This document shows positions 43,819 through 53,061 of a stretch of DNA of 64,000 nt, one piece after another (positions within the stretch are counted from its first letter, which is position 1; each line of letters opens with the position of its first letter). The translations under genes and the position numbers were made by a program. A model generated the notes under the pieces. The model was given only the letters and a program-made list of their open reading frames with translations, was not told the DNA's origin and ran no database searches. The stretch lies in assembly GCA_963757125.1 (NCBI GenBank), contig CAVWQP010000002.1, positions 248,001 through 312,000 on the forward strand, read 5' to 3'. Source of the DNA: CAVVSD01 sp963757125. Its GTDB lineage: Bacteria; Actinomycetota; Thermoleophilia; Solirubrobacterales; Solirubrobacteraceae.

Positions 43819-45568
43819 ATGAACAAGCCAACGAGCCTGCGTGCGCGGGCCTCGATCCTCGCTGCCTCCATCCTCTCCGCGGCCGGCCTCGCCGGCGCGG
43901 ACGATGCGAAGGCAGGGAGCTATCCGATGTACGCCTGTGACGTTCCCGGCGTCTACCTGGCGTCGCCGACCAAGGCGGCGTGGAGGTACTACGACAACGC
44001 GGGGCAGGTCGCGCACAACGACACGTGCGTCACCCAGCCCAACCGCGGCGGCGCCTACTCGTTCCAGATCAACTACCCGACCGGGCATCCTCCAGCAGAA
44101 CGCGGGCGTGGGACTCGAGCTCGAGATCCCGTCGACCGGTCCGCAGTCGGCGATCTCGATCGAGCGCGTCGTGGACTGGACGGAGACGCAGCTGACCGCG
44201 ATGGCCCCCGGGCAGGCGCCTGCGTGGGGCCTCAACCTCGGTGCGACCGTGGGGACCGCACCCGGCGGCAGCTCGTCGGGCTTCGACGGCACCGGGACGA
44301 CCGGTGCCGGTCACGACAGCGGGCCGCTGCCCGCAGGGACGCGAACGCGGCGGCTCGGTGTGCTGTGCTCGTACATGGGAGGTGGGTACGGCAACTGCAC
44401 GCTGCCGTCGCCGTTCCTCCGCATCCGCGGCCTGAAGACGACGCTGCGCGAGGACGCCCAGCCGACCGCCTCGATCGACGGCGGCACGCTCGCGAGCGCC
44501 GGGTCGCACAGCGGCACGAAGACCGTCACCTACAGCGCGGCCGACGGCGAGTCGGGCGTGGAGCGCGTCGAGGTGCTGCTCGACGGCGTCGTCGTCGCCA
44601 AGGCGAGCGACGCCCGTGACCTCTCGCGGCAGGTGATCCAGCAGACCGGCGACTGCGAGTACATCGGCCTGCGCGCCTGCCCGGCGACGGCGAGCGGGAC
44701 GCTCAGCGTGAACACCGCCGGGGTGCCCGACGGCGCCTACGCGCTCGAGGTCCGCGCGACGGACGCCGCGGGCAACTCGCGTTCCGCGGCCTACGGGCAG
44801 CCGGTCGTCATCGACAACGTGCCCGACACCGTCGTCATGCCGCCCGCGCCGACGCAGGGCGCCGTCGGCGGCGCGACGCGCGTCACGACGACGCCGTCAT
44901 CACCCGCCTCGACGGCGCCGGACAACGGCGTCGGCGCCTCGTCGAACGCGACGATGCGAGCGACGTTCGCCGCAAGCCGCCGCGGCGTCGTCACGAGCCG
45001 GTACGGCAAGAAGGTGCTCATCACCGGCCAGCTCAAGCGGCCGGACGGCACGCCGATCGCGGGCGCCAAGCTCCACGTGCTGCACCAGGACAAGACGTTC
45101 GGGGCGGCCATGGTGCCGGCCGCGGAGATCACGACGGACTCCACTGGCACGTTCCGCCACGTCACGACGGCGGACCGGTCGCGCACGATCCGCATCGGCT
45201 ACCGCGCCCGTCACGCGGACACGGAGTTCGCGGAGACGACCGACATCGCGCTCGGCGTGATCGCGCGGGTGGGGCTGGCGACGGACCGCGCCGCGCTGCG
45301 CAACGGCCAGACCGTGAAGTTCCGCGGCAGCGTCGCGGGTGCGCCGCAGGGCTCGCGGAAGGTCGTCGAGCTGCAGGTGCGCAAGGGCAAGAGCTGGATG
45401 ACGTTCCGCTCGACGCGCCTGCGCAGCGGCCGGTTCAGCGAGAGCTACAAGTTCACGCGGACCGTGGGGACGGCGAAGTACGTGTTCCGCGCCCGCGTGC
45501 GCGCGGAGGCGGGCTTCCCGTTCAACACGGGGGAGTCCAAGCAGGTTCGCGTGACGGTGCGGGGCTGA
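43819..45568 (+). pseudogene. Large secreted Ig-like surface protein, +1 frameshift near 44086
   Basis: A signal peptide (ARASILAASILSAAGLAGADD) is followed by a beta-rich domain with a Cys pair (YACDVPGVYL, NDTCVTQP). After NYPTG the frame shifts by one base at about 44086 and continues with ILQQNAGVGLELEIPSTGPQ up to the TGA at 45566. The rest includes a GGYGNCTLPSPF Cys site, Ig-like/cadherin-type repeats (TVTYSAADGESGVERVEVLLDG; YALEVRATDAAGNSRS) and a carboxypeptidase-regulatory-like module (GKKVLITGQLKRPDGTPIAGAKL). The C-terminus is rich in Arg and Thr. The restored protein would be about 582 residues. Function is unknown; it is probably exported and surface-exposed. AAGGA lies 11 bases before the ATG. 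Confidence 0.7.
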
Positions 45569-45576
45569 GGTCGCAG

Positions 45577-46590
45577 GTGCTCCGAGCTCGTCTGTTGGTC
45601 GCCGTCGGACTGACGGCAGTCGTCTCCGCCGCGGGCGCGCAGGTCGCGTCCGCGGCGGAGGGCCCGACGCCCCAGGCGGTGGACGCGCACGCGGAGTTCC
45701 TCGCGTACGCGCCGCCGCCTCCGGTGCCGGCGAAGGTCTGCGTGGTCGACACGGGCGTCGATCTGACGACCGACGCGGCACCGGCGATCGTCGAACGCCA
45801 CAGCGTGTTCGGCGGGACGACGGACGACGTCGGCGGCAGCGGCCTGGCGAAGCACGGGACGCTCGTCGCCGGCGTGATCGCGAGCCAGCTGGACGGGCGC
45901 GACAGCGTCGGGATCTGGCCGCAGGCGCGGATCGTGTCGGTGCGGGTGTTTGGGGGGAGTGGGGGTGGGACGACGGTGGCGGCTGTGGTCGCGGCGTTGG
46001 AAGTGCCGCGAGCGCGGCGCGAAGCGTCGTGAATCTCTCCATCTCTGGGCTGGACAGCGCGACCGGCGACGAGCTCGCGCGAGCTCGAGAACCGCAGCGT
46101 GGACTGCGCAGCGTCGCGGCGATCAACGTGGTGGCCGGCGCTGGCAACAACGGCGGCGCGTGGGATATCCAGCGCGGTTCCCGAGTACGGTCTTGCTGTG
46201 GGCGCTACGTGATCCGACTGGCGCTCTCTGTGCCGTTCTCGAACCGCGGCGACGGGACTCGATCTCGTTGCACTCGGCTGCGGCGTCGAGTTGTCCTGGC
46301 CGGGCGGCGGACTTGGCGGTGGCAGCGGCACCTCGTACTCAGCGCCGTACCGTACCGCGCGTCCTCGCGGCTCTTCGCGCCTACCGCTCCCGACTCTGAG
46401 CGCTGCGGAGGCGGAGACGACCTCGTACTCATCGCCGCGACCCGCGGTCGGACGAGTCGACGCGGCCGCGGCGTTTCGGCTGGCCGGATTGGCTGCCTGG
46501 CTCGTGGACATCCGGGGAGGGCGCACCGCCGTCCGCAGTTGCGATCCCAGCGACGTGGCTCCGGCCAACGCGGCAGCGATTCACGCCTAA
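45577..46590 (+). pseudogene. S8 subtilase gene with multiple frameshifts
   Basis: The first 140 codons are clean: signal peptide (LLVAVGLTAVVSAAGAQVASA), catalytic Asp in VCVVDTGVD and His in AKHGTLVAGVIAS. After VVAALE the product continues in the next frame as CRERGAK, then in the third as VVNLSISGLDSATGDELA and INVVAGAGNNGG (oxyanion Asn). More shifts lead to PARFPSTVLL, then FSNRGDG, and finally to VELSWPGGGLGGGSGTSYSAPY with the catalytic Ser and VGRVDAAAAFRLAGLAA near the end. At least six indels are needed to restore one protein. As given, no active protease can be made. It starts eight bases after the preceding surface-protein gene and probably belonged to the same unit. Confidence 0.7.
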
Positions 46591-47270
46591 TGTCGTGAGC
46601 TTGGCAGGTCGGTGCCGACCGCGGCGTGCGCGCCGCGTCGTTTCGACGCAGCGTCCTTAGCGGTTCGCATCCGGTACTGTGTCCGGACTTCGGGCGGGCG
46701 GTCTTTCGTGTGGACGCACGGTGTCTACTCGCGTGCGACGGGCTGCTCGTGCTTCGCCTGCGAGAGCCACCGCGCGTGACGGTGTCGGATCGAGGTTCCG
46801 AGGGTCGGACGACACAGCGGCTACGACGTTCGCGTTGCGCACGGACGCGGATCCGCCGTCGCGCGACGCGTGACTCAAGCTGCGCGCGTACGCATGCCGA
46901 GAGATACCTGGGAGCGCCAGCTACTTCGGCGGCTGCCGCTCGCCTCCTGAATCGCCGCTTCGATTCGCCGCTCATGCCCTTGCCTCGCTGGTCGCGTGCC
47001 TGCTGCGCTGTGTCGCGGCGACCGCCGTGCGGCGCTGCGCCGGACGTTCGAGGTGCCCTCGTGCTCCGACGGGCGGCATAGACGATGCGTGGCCTGGTGC
47101 GACGAGCGACGCCGTCTTGGGTCTCGACTCGCGAACTGGCCGCACGTCGAGCCTGGAACCGATCTCGACGGCTCTGGTCCGACGGATCGTCTCGCTCGCG
47201 GCGCCACTCCCTCGGCGCATCCGCAAGTGGCGACTTCGACGCTCCTACTAGGGACCGCTATTCAGTCGAG
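46591..47270 (+). other. No intact gene: broken coding-like sequence
   Basis: Frames in this stretch change every 50-150 bases. Short surface-protein-like pieces appear in different plus-strand frames, for example WTHGVYSRATGCSCFACE near 46710. I could not join them into one gene or find a convincing start. This may be the N-terminal part of the secreted protein whose C-terminus lies downstream, damaged by indels. Confidence 0.4.
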
Positions 47271-48501
47271 TCCAGCCTGTGGCGATACATCGGGAAGCGG
47301 CGACAACACCTGGGAGCTCTTCGCGCGGACCTCGGAGCGGACCGAGTTACCGCAACGGCGACTGCACGTGCGCCCGTGGATCAGTTCACCTGCTCAGCTG
47401 GGTGGCCATGGCGCAGCCGGTCGACTGGATCGGCCTGTCGCGACCGGTGTCAGTGCGAGTCGGGATCGCGTGCGCCAACACCTCGACCACCTGCGCACCG
47501 GGCGCGACCCTCCACGAGGCCTGGACCGCCATCTACCGCTCCATCGTCACCATCAACGACCCCACGCCGCCCACAGCGTCAGGTGCGTCGGGGTCGCTGT
47601 TCTCCGGCGGCTACCTCCGCGGCAACGCACTGCCACGCTCGGCTCTGCGGCCGACGGGTCTGGCATCAAGGCCGTCCAGGTTCGTGTCGACGGTGGTCGG
47701 GTCGTCGGTGAGACCGCGCTCGCTTGCGACTACACGCGCAGCCGGCCCTGCTCGGACGTCGCGACGCCGACGACCATCCCGGTCGTCACGTCGAACATCG
47801 GGGACGGGACGCACCTCGTCCAGCTCGGGGCCGTCGACGCCGGTGACAACTTCACCGCCTCCTCGACCCAGACGATCACCGTCGACAACGAGGCGCCCTC
47901 ACCGCCGACCGCGACCTCGCCGGTCTTCGCGACCGTGGCATCCGGCATGGCGACGATCTCCTGGGCCGAGCCGGCCGGGCAGGTCTCGCCGGTCACGCAG
48001 GCTCACGTCACCGTCTGCAAGGCAGCGATCTGCCGCACCACGACCCAGCCCGCGGGCTTCGGGTCCGGGCAGGCGAGCGTCGCACTCCCGGACGGGCCCG
48101 GTGCCTACGCGGTGAGCGTCTCGCTCTCCGACGGCGCCGGCAATCACGATCCATACCGCGCGGCGCGCTGGTCGATCACGCTCGTCGGGCCGGCGTCCGC
48201 AACCCCTCCGAACCCCGCTCCGCCGACCCCATCGCCGACACCAGGGCTCCGCCTCGCCACGCCCGTCGTCGCGAAGGACCGCCGCACCATCAGGGTCAGC
48301 GGCACCGCGACGAACGGCCGCGTCCGCCTGACGCTGAAGGCACGCATCAACGGCCGCGTCCGCACGACCACGAAGCACGCCACGATCACGAACCGCCGCT
48401 ACACCGCCACGCTCAGGCTCCCGTCCCGCCGCTGGCGCACGGCCACGCTGACGGCCCGCCACGGCACGACGACGATCACCCGGACGATCCGCAACCGCTG
48501 A
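47271..48501 (+). pseudogene. Secreted Ig-like surface protein, 5' part frameshifted
   Basis: Pieces in successive frames read ACGDTSGSGDNTWELFARTS, then SYRNGDCTCARG through GIACANTSTTCAPGATLHEAW and DPTPPTASGASGSLFSGG, and from about 47625 to the TGA one clean frame of about 290 residues. That part has two Ig-like modules (GSAADGSGIKAVQVRVDGG, ISWAEPAGQVSPVTQAHVTVC), a Pro linker and an Arg/Thr-rich beta C-terminal domain. The layout parallels the surface protein at 43819, so the two are probably homologous. The 5' boundary is arbitrary, as it is not clear where the gene begins. Confidence 0.55.
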
Positions 48502-48528
48502 GCGGGCGGACATGGCATCCTCCACGCC

Positions 48529-48759
48529 ATGCCCATCTACGACTACCGCTGCACCGACTGCGACGAGCGCTACGACCAGCTGGTCCGTCGTGCCGAGGAC
48601 GTCGTGACGTGCCCGTCCTGTGGCAGCGAGCACTCCGAGCGCCTCCTGTCGGTCTTCGCCGGCATCGGCTCGGGCGGCAAGCCGGCGAGCACGCCGAACT
48701 ACTCGCGCGTCGCGAGCATGCCGCGTGGCGGCGGCTGCGGTTGCGGGCACGCCCACTAG
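48529..48759 (+). CDS. FmdB-family zinc ribbon protein
   Basis: The 76-residue protein begins with the FmdB signature MPIYDYRCTDCDERYDQLV and has two CxxC pairs (CTDC and CPSC) forming a zinc ribbon. The C-terminal third is a Gly/Ser tail ending GGGCGCGHAH, which can bind more metal. FmdB-type proteins are proposed regulators of amide-utilisation genes, but the evidence is old and indirect. It is separated from the convergent bioY by a strong hairpin. Confidence 0.88.
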   Translation: MPIYDYRCTDCDERYDQLVRRAEDVVTCPSCGSEHSERLLSVFAGIGSGGKPASTPNYSRVASMPRGGGCGCGHAH

Positions 48760-48779
48760 CCGTTCTTGGCCGCTAGCCG

Positions 48780-48803
48780 GTGGCTAGCGCAGGTGCTAGC
48801 CAC
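48780..48803. terminator. Bidirectional hairpin between fmdB-like gene and bioY
   Basis: Perfect 9-base arms GTGGCTAGC and GCTAGCCAC surround a GCAGGT loop. It sits between two convergent genes and can serve both strands. Another GCTAG lies 5' of it and one more near the bioY stop. Confidence 0.6.
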
Positions 48804-48838
48804 TTGCGAGCGCGTCTCAGAAGGGGCACGGGGCGCCG

Positions 48839-49432
48839 CTAGCCCTCGATCCGCTTCACCAGCTTCCACGCGGCAGGTGCCAGGACGCCGCCCAGGGCGG
48901 CCTTGATGATCCCGCCGATGATGAAGATCGTGAAGCCGTCGTGGATGGCGGTCGCCCAGTCCATCCCGGTCGAGATCTTCAGCCACGGCACGCCGATCGC
49001 GAAGATGGCCAGCTGGCCCAGCGCGAAGGCGATCGTCGCGCTCCCGAACCGTCGGTCCGCTCCGCCCTCGGCCATCCGCCCGACGATCCACGCGGCCACG
49101 ATGAACCCGATGAGGTAGCCACCCGTCGCCCCCCAGATGACGTCGAAGCCCGACGCGCCGTCCGAGTAGACGGGCAGGAAGAGCCCGAGCACGACGTAGA
49201 GCAGCTGGGAGAGCATCCCGCGCTGCGAGCCGAGCGCGGCACCGGCGATCACGACGCCCAGCGTCTGCCCGGTGATCGGCACGGGCGACGCGCCGATGTG
49301 GATCGAGACCTGCGCGCCGAGCGTCGTCAGCGCCGCGCCCGCGATGACGAGCGCGACGTCGCGCACGCGATCGCCCGGGATGACGTCGCCGAGCACCGCT
49401 CCCCGCGGCGCCGGCAGGGCGAGATGGGTCAT
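48839..49432 (-). CDS. bioY: BioY biotin transporter (S component)
   Basis: The 197-residue protein has six membrane helices and the BioY signature around GASPVPITGQTLGVVIAGAALGSQRG, then FDVIWGATGGYLIGF. BioY binds and imports biotin alone or with an ECF energising module. No ecfA or ecfT gene is in the window. It is the last gene of the minus-strand operon, one base after the flavin oxidoreductase, and sits with biotin carboxyl carrier and biotin carboxylase genes. The operon thus appears to secure its own cofactor. The start MTHLALPAPRG is the ATG abutting the upstream stop. Confidence 0.93.
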   Translation of the reverse strand: MTHLALPAPRGAVLGDVIPGDRVRDVALVIAGAALTTLGAQVSIHIGASPVPITGQTLGVVIAGAALGSQRGMLSQLLYVVLGLFLPVYSDGASGFDVIWGATGGYLIGFIVAAWIVGRMAEGGADRRFGSATIAFALGQLAIFAIGVPWLKISTGMDWATAIHDGFTIFIIGGIIKAALGGVLAPAAWKLVKRIEG

Positions 49433-49433
49433 G

Positions 49434-50480
49434 TCAGGCCTCCTTGGTCTCAGGGAACGCGGGAATCACCTCGCGCGCGAACAGACGCGCAGAGCGCATC
49501 GCGTCCTCGCCCGCGATCCCCGGCATGTGCATCCAGCAGTGCAGCTCGGTCGTGCCCAGCTCGTCGCGCAGCTGCGTGACCGCCTCGGCGGCGTCGTCGG
49601 GCGTCCCGATGATGTAGCGCTGCTTGAAGTTGGCGAAGTCGACCTGCTCGTGGTCGGACACGACCTCGCCGGTGTCCGACGTCAGCGCGCGCTCGCCCTT
49701 CGCCGAGCGCTTGCCGTAGAGCTCCTTGAAGAGATGCGTGACGGCCGGCGCCGCGATCCGCTCGGCCTCCTCGCGCGTCTCGGCGACGAAGACCTCGCGC
49801 ATCGCCGGGCGCTCTTTCGGATGCATGCCGAACTCGTCGCAGTGCTCCTCGTACTGGCGCAGGTGCTCGCGCACCTCCGCGACCGTGTGCCGGGGCGAGA
49901 TGGCCAGCGCCGCGCCCCGCCTGGCGGCCCTGCGCAGCAGCCGCGGCCCGGACACGCCGTACCAGAGCGGCGGCCCGCCGGCCTGCACCGGCGCCGGGCT
50001 CAGTCGCGTCTCGGGAACCTCGAAGAAGCGCCCGGAGAACGAGAACGGCTCGCCCTTCCACGCGAGCTGCATGAGGTCCAGCGCCTCCTCGAAGCGCTTG
50101 AAGCGCTCCTCGTACGGGACCATCATCCCCGCGAACTCCTCCTCCACGTAGCCCGGCGCCACGCCGAGCACGAGCCGCCCGTGGCTGAGGTTGTCGAGCA
50201 CCGCGACGTCCTCGGCGAGCTTCATCGGGTTGTAGAGCGGGACGAGCAGGATGTTCGTCCCCAGCGCGACCCGCTCGGTCACCGCCGCGGCGGCCGCGAG
50301 CGTGATGAGCGGCGACGGGTTGTAGCCGTCGGGCTGGAAGTGGTGCTCGACCATGTGGACGGCGTCGTAGCCGAGCTCCTCGGCGTCGCGCGCGCCGCTC
50401 ACGAGGTCGGCGACCGACTGCTCGTACGTCAGCGGCATCCCGGGCACCTGGACGAGCCCGAACGTCAGACCGAACTTCAT
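49434..50480 (-). CDS. LLM-class flavin-dependent oxidoreductase
   Basis: The 348-residue TIM-barrel protein of the bacterial luciferase-like superfamily opens with MKFGLTFGLVQVPG and has GYDAVHMVEHHFQPDGYNPSPLITL, the LGTNILLVPLYNP strand and GRLVLGVAPGYVEEEF. Members use FMN or F420 for oxygenation or hydride transfer, including heterocycle-opening enzymes such as the pyrimidine monooxygenase RutA; which type this is cannot be told. The start overlaps the biotin carboxylase stop (ATGA). Its place inside a Pxp/biotin operon suggests it prepares the cyclic substrate or acts on the product. Confidence 0.88.
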   Translation of the reverse strand: MKFGLTFGLVQVPGMPLTYEQSVADLVSGARDAEELGYDAVHMVEHHFQPDGYNPSPLITLAAAAAVTERVALGTNILLVPLYNPMKLAEDVAVLDNLSHGRLVLGVAPGYVEEEFAGMMVPYEERFKRFEEALDLMQLAWKGEPFSFSGRFFEVPETRLSPAPVQAGGPPLWYGVSGPRLLRRAARRGAALAISPRHTVAEVREHLRQYEEHCDEFGMHPKERPAMREVFVAETREEAERIAAPAVTHLFKELYGKRSAKGERALTSDTGEVVSDHEQVDFANFKQRYIIGTPDDAAEAVTQLRDELGTTELHCWMHMPGIAGEDAMRSARLFAREVIPAFPETKEA

Positions 50481-51835
50481 ACGCCAGCCCCCAGATACGA
50501 CTCCAGCGATTCCGTCGTCGCGCGACCCTCCGTGAACTCGTCCCAGTCCAGGAGCGAGCGCTGCAGGTCGCGCGTCGTCTTGATGCCCTCGACGGTCAGC
50601 TCGTCGAGCGCCCGGCGCGCGCGGGCCAGCGCCTGCTCGCGGTCGGTGCCCCAGACCATGACCTTGGCGACCATCGAGTCGTAGAAGGGCACGACCTTGC
50701 GTCCCGCCTCGACGCCGGCGTCGACCCGGACGCCCGGCCCGGACGGCGCGTGCCAGCCCGTGATGTCGCCGGGGGAGGGCATGAACTTCTGCTCGGGGTC
50801 CTCGGCGTTGATGCGCAGCTCGATGGCGCAGCCGCGGGCGACGACGTCCTCCTGCGCGACCGAGAGCGGCAGCCCCGCCGCCACGCGCAGCTGCTCGCAG
50901 ACGAGGTCGACGCCGCAGAGCAGCTCGGTCACGCCGTGCTCGACCTGGATCCGGGCGTTCATCTCCAGGAAGTGGAAGGTCCCGCCGACCGGGTCGACGA
51001 TGAACTCCGCCGTCCCCGCGTTGATGTAGCCGACCTCGCGGGCCAGCGCGAGCGCGGCGTCGCAGAGGCCCTCGCGGATCGACGCGTCGAGGTTCGGCGC
51101 CGGCGCCTCCTCGATGAGCTTCTGCTTGCGCCGCTGCACGGAGCAGTCGCGCTCGTAGAGGTGGATCACGTTGCCGTGCGTGTCGGCGAGCACCTGCACC
51201 TCGACGTGGCGCGGGCGCTCGATGCACTTCTCCACGAACAGCCCGCCGTCGCCGAACGCGGCCTCGGCCTCTGCCGACGCGCGCGAGAACGCGGTCGTGA
51301 GCTCACCGGGGTCGTCGACGCGACGGATGCCGCGCCCACCGCCGCCGGCGGACGCCTTCAGCAGCACCGGGAAGCCGATCTCCTCGGCCGCCGCGAGCGC
51401 GGCGTCCGGGTCCTCGAGGCGGCCGGTGCCCGGGACGACCGGGACGCCGGCCCGCTCCGCGGCGGCGCGCGCGGTCACCTTGTCGCCCACCGCGGCCATG
51501 ACGTCGGCGGGCGGCCCGGCGAACGCGATGCCCGCCTCGGCGCACGCCGTCGGCAGGCGCGGGTCCTCGGCGAGGAACCCGTAGCCGGGATGCAGCACGC
51601 CGCAGCCGGTCGACACCGCCGCCTCGACGACGGCCTCGGGGCGCAGGTAGCTGGCCTTGGCCTGGGCCTTGCCGATCTCGACCGCCTCGTCGGCGAGCGC
51701 GACGTGCAGCGCGTCGACGTCGGCCTCGGAGTACACGGCGACGGCCTCGATGCCCAGATCGCGGCAGGCGCGGATGACCCGCACCGCGATCTCGCCGCGG
51801 TTCGCCACCAGGACGCGATCCGGGAGGCCCGTCAT
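50477..51835 (-). CDS. Biotin carboxylase (AccC-like) of the Pxp operon
   Basis: The 452-residue ATP-grasp enzyme has the N-terminal VLVANRGEIAVRVIRACRDLG, the glycine-rich loop KASAGGGGRGIRRV, the ATP-binding EKCIERPRHVEVQVLAD, and the catalytic loop with MNARIQVEHGVTE. In that loop the usual NTRIQVEHPVTE has Ala for Thr and Gly for Pro. It carboxylates biotin on the partner carrier using bicarbonate and ATP. The neighbours are PxpBC and not acyl-CoA carboxyltransferases, so the carboxyl acceptor is probably a cyclic amide or amide nitrogen and not acetyl-CoA (inference). It overlaps both neighbours by four bases. Confidence 0.92.
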   Translation of the reverse strand: MTGLPDRVLVANRGEIAVRVIRACRDLGIEAVAVYSEADVDALHVALADEAVEIGKAQAKASYLRPEAVVEAAVSTGCGVLHPGYGFLAEDPRLPTACAEAGIAFAGPPADVMAAVGDKVTARAAAERAGVPVVPGTGRLEDPDAALAAAEEIGFPVLLKASAGGGGRGIRRVDDPGELTTAFSRASAEAEAAFGDGGLFVEKCIERPRHVEVQVLADTHGNVIHLYERDCSVQRRKQKLIEEAPAPNLDASIREGLCDAALALAREVGYINAGTAEFIVDPVGGTFHFLEMNARIQVEHGVTELLCGVDLVCEQLRVAAGLPLSVAQEDVVARGCAIELRINAEDPEQKFMPSPGDITGWHAPSGPGVRVDAGVEAGRKVVPFYDSMVAKVMVWGTDREQALARARRALDELTVEGIKTTRDLQRSLLDWDEFTEGRATTESLESYLGAGV

Positions 51836-52065
51836 TCGACGGTCACGATCATCTGCCCGGCGTCGACCATGCCCTCGTTCTCGACCTGGAAGGAGCCCAC
51901 GGTCCCCGCCTCCTCGGCGACGACGTCGTGGAACTGCTTCATGACCTCGACGAGGCCGATGACGGCGCCCGCCTCGACCGCGTCGCCCTCCTGCACGAAC
52001 TCGTCCTCCTCCGGGCTCGGGCGCCGGTAGAAGATCCCCGGGATGGGGGAGCGGATCTCCGCCAC
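51832..52065 (-). CDS. Biotin carboxyl carrier protein (AccB-like) of the Pxp operon
   Basis: The 77-residue protein is a single biotinyl domain, without the N-terminal Ala/Pro extension of typical AccB. The biotinylated Lys is in LVEVMKQFHDV; the canonical context is EAMKM, and the VMKQ form is a known variant. The hydrophobic strands IRSPIPGIFYRR and VGSFQVENEGMVDAGQMIVTVE flank it. It starts at GTG, with GGAGG well placed upstream. It overlaps the biotin carboxylase by four bases and lies 21 bases after pxpC. Confidence 0.92.
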   Translation of the reverse strand: MAEIRSPIPGIFYRRPSPEEDEFVQEGDAVEAGAVIGLVEVMKQFHDVVAEEAGTVGSFQVENEGMVDAGQMIVTVE

Positions 52066-52086
52066 GTCAGTCCTCCCTCGTGATCG

Positions 52087-53061
52087 TCATGCCGCGCCGA
52101 TGGCCTCGCGGACGCGCTCCAGGCGCTCCGCGGCCTCGCGGCGGGCCTGCAGCGCGCCGTCGAGGTCGACCTCGACGAAGCGCGTCGAGTCGTTGGTCTT
52201 GCTCTGCCCGGCGCGGTCCAGGTCGGCCGAGATGATGGTCGCGATCGTCGCGTAGCCGCCGCCGGTCACGGCGTCGGCCAGCAGCGCGATCGGCTCGACG
52301 CCGCCCGGCACCTGGATGGAGCCGATCGGGTAGCCGATGTCGGTCACGTTGGCCGGGTCGCTGCCCGCCCCGTGGGGCGGCGTGCGGTCGACGAAGCGCA
52401 GCTCGCCGCCGCGGTAGCGGTAGCCGGTGCGGTTCGCGTCCGGCGTCACCTGCCACGTCGTCTCGAAGAACGCAGCGAGGCTGTCGGGCTCCAGCCGGTA
52501 CGCCGAGAGCCCCACGACGAGCCGCAGCTCCGTCTCCTTCGTGAACGCGGGCCGCAGGTCCTCGGGGACCGAGCGACCGGGCGTGCCGTCGCCGTCGGGC
52601 AGGAGCACGAGCTCGTCGCCCTCGGCCAGGCCGCGGCCGTCGAAGCCGCCCATCCCGACGAGCGTGTACGTCGCCCGCGACCCGAAGATCTCGGGGACGT
52701 CGACGCCGCCCGCCAGCCCCACGTACGCCCGCGCGCCGCCGCGCAGGTACTCGAACGCGATGACGTCGCCCGCCTTCACGGCGTGCGACGTCCACGGGTC
52801 GACGGGCTCGCCGTTGACCGTCGCCGGCATGTCGGCCCCGGTCACGGCGAAGACCGTGTCCGCGGTGACCTCCAGCTGCGGGCCCATGTAGGTGATCTCC
52901 AGCGCGGCGGCGCCGGGCTGGTTGCCGACGAGCATGTTCGCGACGCGGTAGGAGAACTTGTCCATCGCGCCCGACGGCGGCATCCCCAGGTGGTAGACGC
53001 CGGTCCGGCCCTCGTCCTGGACCGTCGTGAGCAGGCCGCCCTTGACGACGCGCAGGCTCAT
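52087..53061 (-). CDS. pxpC: 5-oxoprolinase subunit C (KipA-like carboxyltransferase-type domain)
   Basis: The 324-residue protein matches the KipA/PxpC and allophanate-hydrolase-subunit-2 family: GLLTTVQDEGRTGVYHLGMPPSGAMD near the N-terminus, ALEITYMGPQLEV, ITGADMPATVNGEPVDPW and the late DIGYPIGSIQVPGGVEPIALLAD. In PxpABC it works with PxpB and PxpA in ATP-dependent opening of 5-oxoproline. The same fold forms the carboxyltransferase half of urea carboxylase, which uses a BC and a biotin carrier like those encoded downstream. It overlaps pxpB by four bases. Confidence 0.92.
   Translation of the reverse strand: MSLRVVKGGLLTTVQDEGRTGVYHLGMPPSGAMDKFSYRVANMLVGNQPGAAALEITYMGPQLEVTADTVFAVTGADMPATVNGEPVDPWTSHAVKAGDVIAFEYLRGGARAYVGLAGGVDVPEIFGSRATYTLVGMGGFDGRGLAEGDELVLLPDGDGTPGRSVPEDLRPAFTKETELRLVVGLSAYRLEPDSLAAFFETTWQVTPDANRTGYRYRGGELRFVDRTPPHGAGSDPANVTDIGYPIGSIQVPGGVEPIALLADAVTGGGYATIATIISADLDRAGQSKTNDSTRFVEVDLDGALQARREAAERLERVREAIGAA

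Noticed and set aside
45577..48501. Several short plus-strand frames as separate novel genes
   Set aside because: Their residues join into a subtilase and an Ig-like protein if indels are allowed, so they are fragments and not independent genes.
50477..52065. The biotin carboxylase and carrier as a housekeeping acetyl-CoA carboxylase pair
   Set aside because: They overlap with LLM and follow PxpC in one operon, the carrier is unusually short with a VMKQ site, and no AccA/AccD-type carboxyltransferase is present. The role in fatty-acid synthesis cannot be fully excluded.
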